In this document: one piece after another, positions 35,620 through 44,681 of the stretch
Layout of the letters: every line of letters begins with the position of its first letter
Position numbering within the stretch: the first letter of the stretch is position 1
NCBI GenBank assembly: GCA_030432635.1
Contig: JAUIMB010000004.1
Span: 62,001 to 126,000 of the forward strand
Direction: 5' to 3'
Source of the DNA: Bacteroidia bacterium
GTDB lineage: Bacteria > Bacteroidota > Bacteroidia > Flavobacteriales > Flavobacteriaceae
Length of the DNA: 64,000 bases
Position numbers and translations under genes: made by a program
Notes under the pieces: model-generated
Databases searched by the model: none
Told to the model about the DNA's origin: nothing
Seen by the model: only the letters and a program-made list of their open reading frames with translations

Positions 35620-36819
35620 TTAGTTTTTAATAATGATTTTTTGAGTTTTGCGTTGTTCGTCTTTTGATATGATTTCAATGAAGTAAATACCATTATCATA
35701 ATGTTGTGGAGACCATTTGAAACTCTGATCAAGCTCTAGGGTGTCAATCTTTTTTCCTAATGTAGAATACACATGGATTGTATCTTTTAAACTGACAAGT
35801 TGAGAGTCGAAAGTAAATTGATGTCCAATAGATGGATGCAAGAATGCAGAATGCTTTTGATCTACTTCAGGTAAGGATAATGTCGATGGGACAATATAGA
35901 ACGCATTGGTATTAATGAGGTTGGCATCCATTGAAGCGTTACTGTCTACAAAATCTTCTATAAATGTACCGTTCATGTCATACATTTTTATCAAGCCTGT
36001 CAAACCATTTCCCATGAGAAAGTTTCCGTTGTCCAAAAAGACAACACCTTCAGGTCTATTGAGGTTAGTGACAACTGTGCTTATGTTATTGCCTTCGTTG
36101 TCAAATAGTTTGAGTGATGAACCATTGTAGTCTATTACCCATAGGTTTCCATTTCCAGACTTGTCAAACCAAATGTTTGTGGGTCCAGCCAATTCTGATT
36201 CACTGATAAAAACACCTTGATATTGACCGTTACTATTGAACATGTGTACTTGGGCAGGAATTGCAGGATTGCCACCAAAAGGAGGCTGTCCATAAGAGCT
36301 TACATAAAAATTACCATCTTCGTCCCAATCCATTCCGATGCTAAGAGGAATACCTGTATCGGTGTAATTATCTAAAGCTGTACCATCTAGAGCAAATCTC
36401 AATACGAATTCTGGACCACTAAGGTCATTCCATTGTAGTACGAACAGTACATCATTGACAATTCTCATACGCGTTGGACTCCCTAATCCAGTGGCAAAGT
36501 CACCCAAATAGTTTCCATTGAGGTCGTATTTTGTGATTTTTCCGCTGAATAAATTGGAGATCAATACTCTATGACCTTCATTCGGAATATCAGCGATAAG
36601 TATGTCCTGAGGCCAAGACAATTCTTCTTCCGTGAAAATCACACCATTTTGACCATTATTGTCGAATTTTAATATTTTATAATCTGAGGTAGGTGTGACA
36701 TTAGCTGTTATGTCACTAACCAAAAGAAAGGAACCTTCAGGAAGTTGTGCGTTGAGCAGATTTGTCTGGCATAAGAAAACAACTGTAAAGGTTAGCAAGA
36801 ATGTGGTAATGTTTTTCAT
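35620..36819 (-). CDS. NHL-type beta-propeller protein with T9SS sorting domain
   Basis: The 399-residue protein has a signal peptide (1-25, LLNAQ), then repeated propeller units of the type 'GxxxKYDLNGNYLGDFATGLGSPTRM', 'DEDGNFYVSSYG', 'KSGNGNLWVIDYNGSSLKLFDNEGN', 'DNGNFLMGNGLTGLIKMYDMNGTF', and a T9SS type A end (VYSTLGKKIDTLEL ... GIYFIEIIS). Exported through the T9SS, it likely works outside the cell as a binding or scaffolding propeller. It lies 83 nt downstream of the 7-TM AraC regulator. Confidence 0.75.
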   Translation of the reverse strand: MKNITTFLLTFTVVFLCQTNLLNAQLPEGSFLLVSDITANVTPTSDYKILKFDNNGQNGVIFTEEELSWPQDILIADIPNEGHRVLISNLFSGKITKYDLNGNYLGDFATGLGSPTRMRIVNDVLFVLQWNDLSGPEFVLRFALDGTALDNYTDTGIPLSIGMDWDEDGNFYVSSYGQPPFGGNPAIPAQVHMFNSNGQYQGVFISESELAGPTNIWFDKSGNGNLWVIDYNGSSLKLFDNEGNNISTVVTNLNRPEGVVFLDNGNFLMGNGLTGLIKMYDMNGTFIEDFVDSNASMDANLINTNAFYIVPSTLSLPEVDQKHSAFLHPSIGHQFTFDSQLVSLKDTIHVYSTLGKKIDTLELDQSFKWSPQHYDNGIYFIEIISKDEQRKTQKIIIKN

Positions 36820-36902
36820 GATTTGTTATTTATTGATGATATAACAAAACAATAAGAAACCTATTAAAATAATGTATGTAATTATAAAAGCTAACCTTTT
36901 TT

Positions 36903-37988
36903 TTAGAGGTTTGCATTTTTATATTCGGTAGGTGTACAGTTGTGCTTTTGCTTAAATGCTTTATAGAAAGTCACTTTGTTATTAAAACCGACATCAAAGT
37001 AAATAGACTTAACACTATATTCGAGGGAAGACTTTAGCAACTTTTCGGCTTCCAATAAACGGTAATCATTTATGAAGTTATTGAAGTTCTTTCCAGACTT
37101 TTTATTGATAACCTTTGATAGAAGATGGGTTGAATAACCAACTTGATCAGCTAACTGAGCCAAGCGCAATTCATTATCAGTAAAAGGTTTTTCGGTTTCA
37201 ATGTAGGTTATCAAATTATGATATAATTCATTTATTAAATGCTCCTCAAAACTATGTCCTTTGTTTTCAATGGGTAAAAATAGTTCAGAAAAAAAATTGC
37301 CATTGAAAATTTCAGGTTCTTTGTAAACAAAATACCCTATGGTGTAAATTGCCACAGACATGGTTATGGATATCATGTAGTCCCATTGATTATTGAAAAA
37401 CTGAAAATTAACAAGAATATAATACGATATATATGCTGCAACAAATAAACCGTATAATATCAATAGTACACTTGCCCATCTGTAGCGTATTTTTTTAACT
37501 TCGGTCTGACCAGATCCATGCTTATAAAGTATGCGAATGCAAAGAATGAAGTAGATAACCATATGGCTAATGACAAAGCCATAGTGTGTTAGATGTCTTA
37601 TAATGGTTCCCAAACCTAGGTTGTAATTGATGAGGTATTGTAGATTGACAATTATGGTCAACATAATCCACGACCAACACGGAATCAAATGAAATTTTGA
37701 ATAGGGTTTTTCCTGGTTGTACAATTTGACAAAATATAGATAGAGTAGAGGTCCAGAAGCATAGTAGCCTATAAACTGTAATAGATTAAAATATGGAAAT
37801 CTGAAACTGTATTTTGTCCAAAACAACACATAGGAAAATAAAATCCCAGAGAACGCAAGTACCAAGAACGCAATAGGATAATTACGTTTGTTATTATTTG
37901 TGATGAGTATTAAGAACAGAAAAATTCCCATAGCGACCGCAAATAGGAATCCCGAGGTCCAAGTATCGAATGAAGGTGTAGGCTGCAT
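36903..37988 (-). CDS. AraC-family regulator fused to a 7-TM membrane domain
   Basis: The 361-residue protein has about seven membrane helices in residues 12-235 (FLFAVAMGIFLFLILIT through MSVAIYTIGYFVY), then a C-terminal HTH_18 DNA-binding domain (~265-358; LAQLADQVGYSTHLLSKVINKKSGKNF and the second helix pair SIYFDVGFNNKVTFYKAFKQKHNCTPTEYK). Regulators of this membrane-AraC type are common in Flavobacteriia and are thought to sense membrane or extracellular signals and bind DNA from the membrane. A likely target is the adjacent secreted propeller gene (inference). Confidence 0.85.
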   Translation of the reverse strand: MQPTPSFDTWTSGFLFAVAMGIFLFLILITNNNKRNYPIAFLVLAFSGILFSYVLFWTKYSFRFPYFNLLQFIGYYASGPLLYLYFVKLYNQEKPYSKFHLIPCWSWIMLTIIVNLQYLINYNLGLGTIIRHLTHYGFVISHMVIYFILCIRILYKHGSGQTEVKKIRYRWASVLLILYGLFVAAYISYYILVNFQFFNNQWDYMISITMSVAIYTIGYFVYKEPEIFNGNFFSELFLPIENKGHSFEEHLINELYHNLITYIETEKPFTDNELRLAQLADQVGYSTHLLSKVINKKSGKNFNNFINDYRLLEAEKLLKSSLEYSVKSIYFDVGFNNKVTFYKAFKQKHNCTPTEYKNANL

Positions 37989-38078
37989 GAAACACTAAAG
38001 TTAAGAAATTACTGTGTTTAAATGTTTATTATTATAATTCCTTACTCGATTGTGACTATTGCAAAGAAAAAAGAAGCA

Positions 38079-38648
38079 CTATTGTTCCTTTCTAGAGCAT
38101 TCTATTTTCCAAGTCGGATAGACAATGGTTTCGTTTTTATCGACCCATTCACCAACCCATTTATAGCCAGATTTGGTCATGTCATAAAAGGTTAATCTAA
38201 AAAAACCTTCTGTTCCGTTTGGAGCGGTTTGTTCTCTATACAATCTAATTTTATCCTCCTTTTTATTTCCTTCCCAAGCAGGCAGTTTGCTCGAAGGTGT
38301 TTTCGACGAATACCAATGTACATACCAACGGCTGCTATCTGCAATAAACTGCCGTATACTCCCTGAATGTGAACCGTCAGCTTTCAAGGTTTCATCTTGC
38401 ACAGCTGTTCCGTTCATAATGTATCGCCAAGTCCAGATCATGCTTTCAGGTTCATTCCAAGTACCGTCTTGTTTTCTGGAGGTTGATGTGCAATTACAAG
38501 AACCAATCATAGCCTCAAAATCCCGTATTTGTTCGGGAGATTTAGGGTTGGGCTGTCCATAAGGATGTGCCTCGGAAGCTTCATACTCGTATTGGGCAAA
38601 ACATAGTGTTGTGAAAGCTAAAAAGCTAAGGGTAAAAATCAGTCTCAT
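38079..38648 (-). CDS. Secreted protein of unknown function (DUF1579-like)
   Basis: The 189-residue protein has a signal peptide (1-18, CFAQ). The core W-rich segment (FEAMIGSCNCTSTSR, WTWRYIMNGTAVQDET, SIRQFIADSSRWYVHWYS, GYKWVGEWVDKNETIVYP) looks like DUF1579-type lipocalin-like folds. The CNC pair at ~52-54 may form a disulfide. No enzyme residues are evident. It is alone between the AraC gene and the LytTR gene. Confidence 0.6.
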   Translation of the reverse strand: MRLIFTLSFLAFTTLCFAQYEYEASEAHPYGQPNPKSPEQIRDFEAMIGSCNCTSTSRKQDGTWNEPESMIWTWRYIMNGTAVQDETLKADGSHSGSIRQFIADSSRWYVHWYSSKTPSSKLPAWEGNKKEDKIRLYREQTAPNGTEGFFRLTFYDMTKSGYKWVGEWVDKNETIVYPTWKIECSRKEQ

Positions 38649-38755
38649 GAGTTTTGGTTTTTAAATGCTATTCAAATCAAACCAAAAAAAGGAAAGGCTG
38701 GAAGCTAATTGCAGAGAACAAGGTGTATTTTGCAGTAAACAGCGTTAATAAAACC

Positions 38756-39628
38756 TTAATTCAGAAAATCTTTGACCGTTTTCAGGTTGCTCTTAGACAC
38801 AGGTATGTGCATGTTGTTTTCGAGAATGAGATTTGGTGAGCCAGACATGTGCAACTCTTTGGCAAAGCTCATATTAACGATAGCCTTACGATGAACTCTT
38901 AAAAAATTAGAACTTAACTTTTCCTCAAGGGCCTTTAATGAGCTTCTCATTGTATATGATCCATTTGCTGTGGTATGAACCTTAACGCAATAATCGTCAG
39001 CTTCTATCCAACCGATGTCTTCTACAGGTATAATCTTACGTTTGTTGCCTATTTTGATGTTCAGTACGGTTGTTTTTTCATCAATGGTTGAATTCAGTTT
39101 TTTAAAGAGTTTGGCATTGGTGAGTTTTAATTCTGAAAGCTCTTGGACCTTGATCTGTAGTTTTTCATTTTCGAAATATAACTGAAGAATAATGCTAATA
39201 GCGATATAGCCCAATGTATAAATCGGTGCTTTTTGATACATGAAGAATGGCATATATTCTGAAAACAAATTGGCCATTGAAAACAGATCACCTGAAGCGA
39301 GGATACCAATCAAGGATATGATCAAAATATTCAATGCGACCAATCCAATAATAAGACCTGACAGCTTCAATAAACTTGAAGTTGTTGTTGGTTTCGTGCG
39401 TTTTGTTCTAAAATACCAAATCAAGATCAATGATAATAACAACCAGATACACCAACGATAGGATTGTGTTTGTAGCACTTCAAAAAATGTCACTTCCACT
39501 TCTGGTTGGAATCGTTTGACATAAAACATAAGCTGAAGTGTTTCGAAGGTAATGGCAAGCATTACCACGAGCAAAACAATGAGAATGCTTTGTTTGGTGT
39601 TAGATAGATTTTTAATACGTTGAAGCAC
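38756..39628 (-). CDS. Membrane-anchored LytTR-family regulator
   Basis: The 290-residue protein has about four membrane helices (~15-160), a short coiled segment, and a C-terminal LytTR DNA-binding domain (~190-290; KIIPVEDIGWIEADDYCVKVHT, LKALEEKLSSNFLRVHRKAIVNM). There is no receiver domain, so signalling would pass directly from the membrane part. It starts with GTG at 39628, immediately after the rluF TAA (39629-39631) with no gap, so it is probably translated by coupling. Confidence 0.8.
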   Translation of the reverse strand: MLQRIKNLSNTKQSILIVLLVVMLAITFETLQLMFYVKRFQPEVEVTFFEVLQTQSYRWCIWLLLSLILIWYFRTKRTKPTTTSSLLKLSGLIIGLVALNILIISLIGILASGDLFSMANLFSEYMPFFMYQKAPIYTLGYIAISIILQLYFENEKLQIKVQELSELKLTNAKLFKKLNSTIDEKTTVLNIKIGNKRKIIPVEDIGWIEADDYCVKVHTTANGSYTMRSSLKALEEKLSSNFLRVHRKAIVNMSFAKELHMSGSPNLILENNMHIPVSKSNLKTVKDFLN

Positions 39629-40396
39629 TTATGAAGGTCTTTTTTTTCTGTTGGAAATTTTTGTATTGTAATGTTTGCTCGAATCCTTGAGCAATACATT
39701 TAAGTCCTTGAATTCTTGTTTTGTAAGTTCGCGAAACCTTCCAATAGGAACATCAAGTTCAATGTTCATGATTCTAATGCGCTTTAATGTCAATACTTCA
39801 TAATTTAAGTACGTACACATACGACGAATTTGACGATTAAGTCCTTGTGTCAATATAATGCTAAAGGTGTTCGAATTGATTTTATTGACCTCACATTTCT
39901 TTGTGGTTTGACCCAATTCTTCCAAATAAATACCACCAGCCATTCTTTTGATAAAGGTTTGGGATATGGGTTTGTCTACAGTAACCAAATACTCTTTCTC
40001 ATGGTTGTTGCTCGCACGAAGTATCTTGTTGACAATATCGCCATCATCGGTCAAGAGGATAAGACCTTCACTTGGTTTGTCAAGTCTACCGATTGGGAAA
40101 ATGCGTTTATGGTAGTTGATGAAGTCGATAATGTTATCTTTTTCCACACGTGTATCTGTGGTACATACAATACCGACAGGTTTATTAAACGCTAAATAGA
40201 CAAATTCTTCTTTAGTGTTTTTGACCAGTTTTCCGTCGACACGAACTTCATCTTCAGGCGTCACTTTAGATCCCATTTCTGGGATTTGTCCATTGATGGT
40301 CACACGTCCAGCTTCGATAAGTTTATCAGCAGCGCGACGTGAACAGTAACCCACTTCACTTAAATATTTGTTTATGCGCTTGGCAGTATCGCTCAT
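39629..40396 (-). CDS. rluF: 23S rRNA pseudouridine synthase, RluF type
   Basis: The 255-residue protein has an N-terminal S4 RNA-binding domain (RINKYLSEVGYCSRRAADKLIEAGRVTINGQ), then a RsuA/RluB/E/F catalytic domain with the Asp in IFPIGRLDKPSEGLILLTDDG, and ends TQGLNRQIRRMCTYLNYEV with ELTKQEFKDL. It fits RluF (U2604 in E. coli numbering) better than RluB. It would modify the 23S rRNA peptidyl-transferase region. A basic tail follows (~240-255). It directly precedes the LytTR gene. Confidence 0.88.
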   Translation of the reverse strand: MSDTAKRINKYLSEVGYCSRRAADKLIEAGRVTINGQIPEMGSKVTPEDEVRVDGKLVKNTKEEFVYLAFNKPVGIVCTTDTRVEKDNIIDFINYHKRIFPIGRLDKPSEGLILLTDDGDIVNKILRASNNHEKEYLVTVDKPISQTFIKRMAGGIYLEELGQTTKKCEVNKINSNTFSIILTQGLNRQIRRMCTYLNYEVLTLKRIRIMNIELDVPIGRFRELTKQEFKDLNVLLKDSSKHYNTKISNRKKRPS

Positions 40397-40413
40397 TCCT
40401 TAAAAGTACGAAA

Positions 40414-41241
40414 CTAAGTGTTAATAAACTCAAGAATGTGATTGTTGACCTCTTCACCTCTGAGTCCGTGACCTAACCCTTTTGTCGTTATAAGTTTTGC
40501 CTTCTTGTAAAAGTTCTTAAAATCCTCAGCATCGTTGTAAGGAATGACCTTATCTAATTCATCATGAATGATTAGACCATCTGCCATTATATGTTCAGAT
40601 AGTCGTGCAGCATTAAAATAATCTGGACCGTGGTTATAGCGTTTTAAAACAATGTTTTCCATAGCTTTGTCTATACTTTGGCTGTAGCCCATCATTTTAG
40701 AATATCGATTAAACACACCAACAAAATTTGAAGGTGCACCCAATAAAATGAGCTTTTTAACTGATGGTGGGCAATATTTCTGTTGGCAGAATGTCGCTGC
40801 CATACCACCAACCGAATGTCCTATGATAATATCAACATTGAATTTTTTTACTATAACATTGATGCATTCAGAATAGATTAAGGCATTAAATGACTTTCCA
40901 CTAGATCGTCCGTGAGCAGGCGCATCCAAAGCGACAACATTGTAATCAAGAGCCTTAAGTTGTTCGATCAACGGTCTCCATCGATGCGAATTACTTTCCC
41001 AACCATGTGCCAATAATATGGTTTCTTTCTTGCCTAGCCATCTGTAGGTCATGATATGGAGATGCTTGTAGTCGACTTCTTCAATAAAAGAAGTCATTAG
41101 AAAGTCTTTTTCGAGTTCCTTAAGTCTGATTTTACGTGGTCTGGAAAACAGTTGAATGGCCAAGTTTCCTGCCGTTTTTGGAGAAATCAAACCAACTAGA
41201 TTGATGATGGCACCAATAGCTTTAGCAATTATCATTCTCAT
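40414..41241 (-). CDS. Alpha/beta hydrolase
   Basis: The 275-residue protein shows an oxyanion-side LLAHGWESNSHRW, a nucleophile elbow GHSVGGMA (Ser), an acid in IHDELDKVIP and a late His in GLGHGLRG, completing a Ser-Asp-His triad. The first ~40 residues include one hydrophobic helix (AIGAIINLVGLISPKTAGN). I chose ATG 41241: it overlaps the cupin stop as ATGA, whereas the longer frame would start inside the cupin gene. Substrate unknown. Confidence 0.82.
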   Translation of the reverse strand: MRMIIAKAIGAIINLVGLISPKTAGNLAIQLFSRPRKIRLKELEKDFLMTSFIEEVDYKHLHIMTYRWLGKKETILLAHGWESNSHRWRPLIEQLKALDYNVVALDAPAHGRSSGKSFNALIYSECINVIVKKFNVDIIIGHSVGGMAATFCQQKYCPPSVKKLILLGAPSNFVGVFNRYSKMMGYSQSIDKAMENIVLKRYNHGPDYFNAARLSEHIMADGLIIHDELDKVIPYNDAEDFKNFYKKAKLITTKGLGHGLRGEEVNNHILEFINT

Positions 41242-41603
41242 TGGTCTTCTCGGTTTACTGAATCCAATGAAAACGCTGGAGTACAAATGGCTAAATAGTC
41301 ACAAGATTCGCTAAATGGATTGGAATACTGAACGCGTGCGTGCTTTTGGATTTTGATGGATTGTCCTGCTTCCAAAATCACTTTGTCACCATCGATGATG
41401 AATTGCTTTCTGCCTTTGATGATGTAGGTGTATTCATCAAATTCTGGTGTTTGAAAAGGTTCGCTCCAGCCTGAAGGTGCGACCATGTGTGCGATGCTAA
41501 TCTCAGAATTTTGATTCGACAGAATTCCAAAATGTTCTTCAATTAGCTTTCCGTCAGTTGTGGGAACAACAAATGGGGATTTTTGGATGCTATATGTTTT
41601 CAT
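41238..41603 (-). CDS. Cupin-fold protein
   Basis: The 121-residue protein is a single small beta-barrel with the cupin pattern: EPFQTPEFDEYTYIIKGRKQFIIDGDKVILEAGQSIKIQKHARVQY. The metal-binding His pattern of motif 1 is replaced (EYTYI), and only one late His (KHARVQYSNP) is kept. Thus it may not be a metal enzyme. It is translationally coupled to the downstream hydrolase by a 4-nt overlap. Confidence 0.7.
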   Translation of the reverse strand: MKTYSIQKSPFVVPTTDGKLIEEHFGILSNQNSEISIAHMVAPSGWSEPFQTPEFDEYTYIIKGRKQFIIDGDKVILEAGQSIKIQKHARVQYSNPFSESCDYLAICTPAFSLDSVNREDQ

Positions 41604-41727
41604 TAATTAGGTGTTAATCTCCCTTTAGTTTTAGTACATGTTTCGTTTGTTGTTAGCACGATATAGCTATTGATCGCGCAATGTTATTGGTTAAAGTCTT
41701 ATCGTAAATCGAGGCTATCGCAAAAAG

Positions 41728-42297
41728 TTACCAATGTACAATAAAGTACTTTATTTTGGCATTATCTGGTATTTGAATGGCTTCGATGTTTAGGCTCATA
41801 TCGTACCTTAGGTTGGCAGGCAGTTCTTTTTTATCTATAGTGAACGAGGCACCAATCTCATTGACCGAAACGACAACCGTATTTATAAGATTATCAATCT
41901 TAGAAATTTTATAGTTTTCATTAATGTCTTTAAAAGTACTTATGATGGAAACGTTTTTTTTGGTTTTATATTTTCCACTTAAAACTTGAACGCTTTCAAA
42001 GACTGAAGTTGAGTCTAAAGCTTGACTAGGTGTAAGGCTTAACAGTCGTTCGCCTGTTGAAGAATATACATCAATATCATTATTCTGACCAGTAAATTCA
42101 TCTCCTTTTACTGAAAATTCAACAATGGAATCATTTGGAAAAACGAGTTTGAGATCCTTTACTTGGGTAGAGTCGGTGAGTAAACCAACGTGCTGCTTTC
42201 CAACCTCAAACGGATCTTGTTTTTTTTCAGGAGCACAATGAATTAGAAGCAAAGCAACAATTAGAATTGGGAGGCGTTGTTTAATTAGGGTTTTCAA
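41728..42297 (-). CDS. Small lipoprotein of unknown function
   Basis: The 189-residue protein has a lipobox (LLIHC, ~17-21) followed by a beta-rich region with VGLLTDSTQVKDLKLVFPNDSIVEF and repeated short strands up to KIKYFIVHW. It resembles no family I can name. It lies 28 nt after the HerA-like gene stop, on the same strand, so it may share its mRNA. Confidence 0.6.
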   Translation of the reverse strand: MKTLIKQRLPILIVALLLIHCAPEKKQDPFEVGKQHVGLLTDSTQVKDLKLVFPNDSIVEFSVKGDEFTGQNNDIDVYSSTGERLLSLTPSQALDSTSVFESVQVLSGKYKTKKNVSIISTFKDINENYKISKIDNLINTVVVSVNEIGASFTIDKKELPANLRYDMSLNIEAIQIPDNAKIKYFIVHW

Positions 42298-42325
42298 TAG
42301 TATGTGTTTTAATTTAATCTCTGTA

Positions 42326-43864
42326 TTATTTCATCATTTTGGTCAAGATACCAAGAACACTTCTGATAACTGTGGGACTTGTCAATACTTTAACAATAGG
42401 GTTCTGTCTTGTACTTCGGCTTCTCGAACGAGAGGTTCGTCGTTTGCTTTCTGCTTTTTCCAAGGCCTCCTTTTCTTTTCTTGCCTTTTCCTTAGCTTCT
42501 TCAGCTTCAGCAATTTCAATTTTTTTGTTGAGCATTTCGTAGGCACTTTCCCTATCTACTTCGTCATTGTATTTTTTTGCCAGTTTTGACTTTCCAAAGA
42601 GATTTCCGAGTTCAACTTCAGTCAATACATCCATTCGACTCATTGGTGCACGCATCATGGTCGCGGCTAATGGAGTAGGTTTTCCTTTTTCGTTCAATGC
42701 TGAAACCAAGGCCTCACCAATTCCCAAGGATGTCAATACATCAGCAGTATCATAATATGCAGTATCAGGATAATTTTGTGCAGTGAGCTTAATGGCTTTT
42801 CGGTCTTTGGCCGTAAATGCTCGTAGTGCGTGCTGGACTTTTAGACCGAGTTGACCCAAAACGGCTTCAGGAACATCGGTTGGGTTTTGAGTGACAAAAT
42901 AGAGTCCGACACCTTTACTGCGAATGAGCTTAACAATGCTTTCAATTTGATTTAAAAGTGCTTTGGAAGCTTCGTCGAAAATCAAATGCGCTTCATCAAT
43001 AAACATGATAAGTTCTGGTCGACCACTATCTCCTTGTTCAGGAAAAGTAGAATAAATCTCAGCAAGTAAACTTAACATGAATGTCGAGAAAAGTTTGGGA
43101 CGATCTTGAATATCGGTAAGTCGAATGATATTGATATAGCCTCTGCCATCATTGTCAACTCTCAGCAAATCGTCAACTTCAAAAGACGTTTCTCCAAAGA
43201 ACCGTTCACCACCTTGCTGTTCGATTTCCACTACTTTTCTTAGAATCGCACCTGTGGAAGCAGTTGAAATTCTTCCGTAGGCTTCAGTAAATTCCTTTTT
43301 ACCTTCCTGAGTGGTATATTGTAATATTTTTTTAAAGTCCTTTAAATCCAATAACGGCAACTTGTTATCATCACAATATTTAAAAATCACTGCCACAACA
43401 CCAGATTGAGCTTCAGTAAGGTCTAAAATTCTAGATAAGAGGACTGGTCCAAATTCGCTAACGGTTGCTCGAAGTCTTACGCCATCTTGTTCGGAAAGGG
43501 TAAGTATTTCAACAGGAAAAGATTTTGGCTCAAAAGGCAACCCTATCTTTTCATGTCGCTCATCAATTTTAGCATGTCCAGGACTAGGTTGCGCTAAACC
43601 ACTCAAGTCACCCTTGACGTCCATGAGTAAAACAGGTACACCTTGTTCGCTTAGATTTTCTGCGAGAACTTGAAGTGTTTTTGTCTTTCCTGTTCCAGTT
43701 GCACCTGCAATTAATCCATGTCTATTCATGGTCTTTAGGGGAACATTGACATATGTATTCGTCAGTGTTTCACCATCTAACATAGCCGATCCCAAGGTAA
43801 TGAAGTCACCTTTGCAAGTGTTCCCGTTTGTGATCTCTTTTATAAAATCGTCCGTTCTGCTCAT
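42326..43864 (-). CDS. HerA-like helicase (DUF853-type ATPase)
   Basis: The 512-residue protein has Walker A GATGTGKT (54-61), Walker B region RPELIMFIDEAHLIFDEASK, and the closing YFVTQNPTDVPEAVLGQLGLKVQHALRAFT with the arginine region of DUF853/HerA-type ATPases, ending in a charged coiled coil (~440-480) and a basic Arg-rich tail. Family role: hexameric DNA-translocase-like ATPase; biological role unknown. ATG 43864 matches the family start; the frame extends 39 codons upstream into the divergent promoter region. A minus-strand TATTTTTG element (43880-43887) lies 15 nt upstream. Confidence 0.85.
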   Translation of the reverse strand: MSRTDDFIKEITNGNTCKGDFITLGSAMLDGETLTNTYVNVPLKTMNRHGLIAGATGTGKTKTLQVLAENLSEQGVPVLLMDVKGDLSGLAQPSPGHAKIDERHEKIGLPFEPKSFPVEILTLSEQDGVRLRATVSEFGPVLLSRILDLTEAQSGVVAVIFKYCDDNKLPLLDLKDFKKILQYTTQEGKKEFTEAYGRISTASTGAILRKVVEIEQQGGERFFGETSFEVDDLLRVDNDGRGYINIIRLTDIQDRPKLFSTFMLSLLAEIYSTFPEQGDSGRPELIMFIDEAHLIFDEASKALLNQIESIVKLIRSKGVGLYFVTQNPTDVPEAVLGQLGLKVQHALRAFTAKDRKAIKLTAQNYPDTAYYDTADVLTSLGIGEALVSALNEKGKPTPLAATMMRAPMSRMDVLTEVELGNLFGKSKLAKKYNDEVDRESAYEMLNKKIEIAEAEEAKEKARKEKEALEKAESKRRTSRSRSRSTRQNPIVKVLTSPTVIRSVLGILTKMMK

Positions 43865-43879
43865 TGTTCCAAATTTGAA

Positions 43880-43887
43880 CAAAAATA
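43880..43887 (-). promoter_or_regulatory. Predicted -7 element (TATTTTTG) of the HerA-like gene
   Basis: TAnnTTTG match on the minus strand, 15 nt before the ATG at 43864. Confidence 0.35.
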
Positions 43888-43996
43888 GTGTAATTTTAGA
43901 CAAGTTTAAAATGTGTTTATCTTGAATAAAACTGGACTTTATTTTATCCTTTTGCTTTTCGTTGGAATGAGTTCTTGCCACTATATACTTAATACC

Positions 43997-44004
43997 TATA
44001 TTTG
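43997..44004 (+). promoter_or_regulatory. Predicted promoter of queE (TTG-N19-TATATTTG)
   Basis: TATATTTG with a TTG at 43975-43977 exactly 19 bp upstream, the cleanest Bacteroidota-type promoter in the window. Only 6 nt lie between the element and the ATG at 44011, so the mRNA is predicted to be leaderless. Confidence 0.55.
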
Positions 44005-44010
44005 CCTATT

Positions 44011-44643
44011 ATGACACGAAGTGAACGACAAGAACTTATAGATAAAGGGCTATTGTTGCCTTTAATGGAAGAGTTTTATACCATACAAGGAGAAGGCTAC
44101 CACAAAGGTACAGCAGCTTACTTTGTAAGAATCGGTGGCTGCGATGTAGGTTGCCATTGGTGTGATGTAAAAGAAAGTTGGTTAGCCGAATTGCATCCGC
44201 CAACTGAAACCCAAAAGATTGTGGATAATGCTGTTAAGTACAGTAATACTATTGTGGTAACAGGAGGTGAGCCACTAACTTGGGATATGGGTCCATTGAC
44301 CCAAATGCTGAAAAATAAAAAGGTGCAAACACATATTGAAACTTCTGGAGCCTACAAGCTTACAGGTGAGTGGGATTGGATTTGTTTGTCTCCAAAAAAG
44401 AACAAATTGCCAACAGAAGAAGTTTATGCTAAAGCCGATGAATTAAAATGTATTGTCTATAACAAGGACGATTTTAAGTTCGCTGAAGACCAAGCTTCAA
44501 AAGTGAACAAGGATTGCATTTTATATTTGCAGCCAGAATGGAGCAAGCGCGAAAAAATGATGCCATTAATTGTAGATTACGTAATGGCAAACCCTAAATG
44601 GAAGGTGTCATTACAAACCCATAAGTACCTTAATATCCCTTAA
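44011..44643 (+). CDS. queE: 7-carboxy-7-deazaguanine synthase
   Basis: The 210-residue radical SAM enzyme has the cluster motif C44-x3-C48-x2-C51 in GGCDVGCHWCD, preceded by EEFYTIQGEGYHKGTAAYFVRI, and later TGGEPLTWD and SLQTHKYLNIP. It converts 6-carboxy-tetrahydropterin to 7-carboxy-7-deazaguanine in queuosine synthesis. The canonical CxxxCxxC spacing is kept. ATG 44011 chosen; an in-frame TTG at 44002 lies inside the promoter. No other que gene is visible in the window. Confidence 0.92.
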   Translation: MTRSERQELIDKGLLLPLMEEFYTIQGEGYHKGTAAYFVRIGGCDVGCHWCDVKESWLAELHPPTETQKIVDNAVKYSNTIVVTGGEPLTWDMGPLTQMLKNKKVQTHIETSGAYKLTGEWDWICLSPKKNKLPTEEVYAKADELKCIVYNKDDFKFAEDQASKVNKDCILYLQPEWSKREKMMPLIVDYVMANPKWKVSLQTHKYLNIP

Positions 44644-44681
44644 AAGTATTCCGATTTATATGGTCGGTTACGTGATGGTAA

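Noticed and set aside
41242-41286. Longer start for the alpha/beta hydrolase inside the cupin gene
   Set aside because: The ATGA junction at 41238-41241 is a standard coupled start; the extra residues are unlike the family.
42302-42589. 95-residue plus-strand frame over the 3' end of the HerA-like gene
   Set aside because: It is antisense to the conserved ATPase gene and has no recognisable domain; the Phe/Ser-rich sequence mirrors the Lys/Glu-rich tail.
43865-43981. Longer start for the HerA-like gene
   Set aside because: The added 39 residues include the promoter element and a hydrophobic run with no family counterpart.
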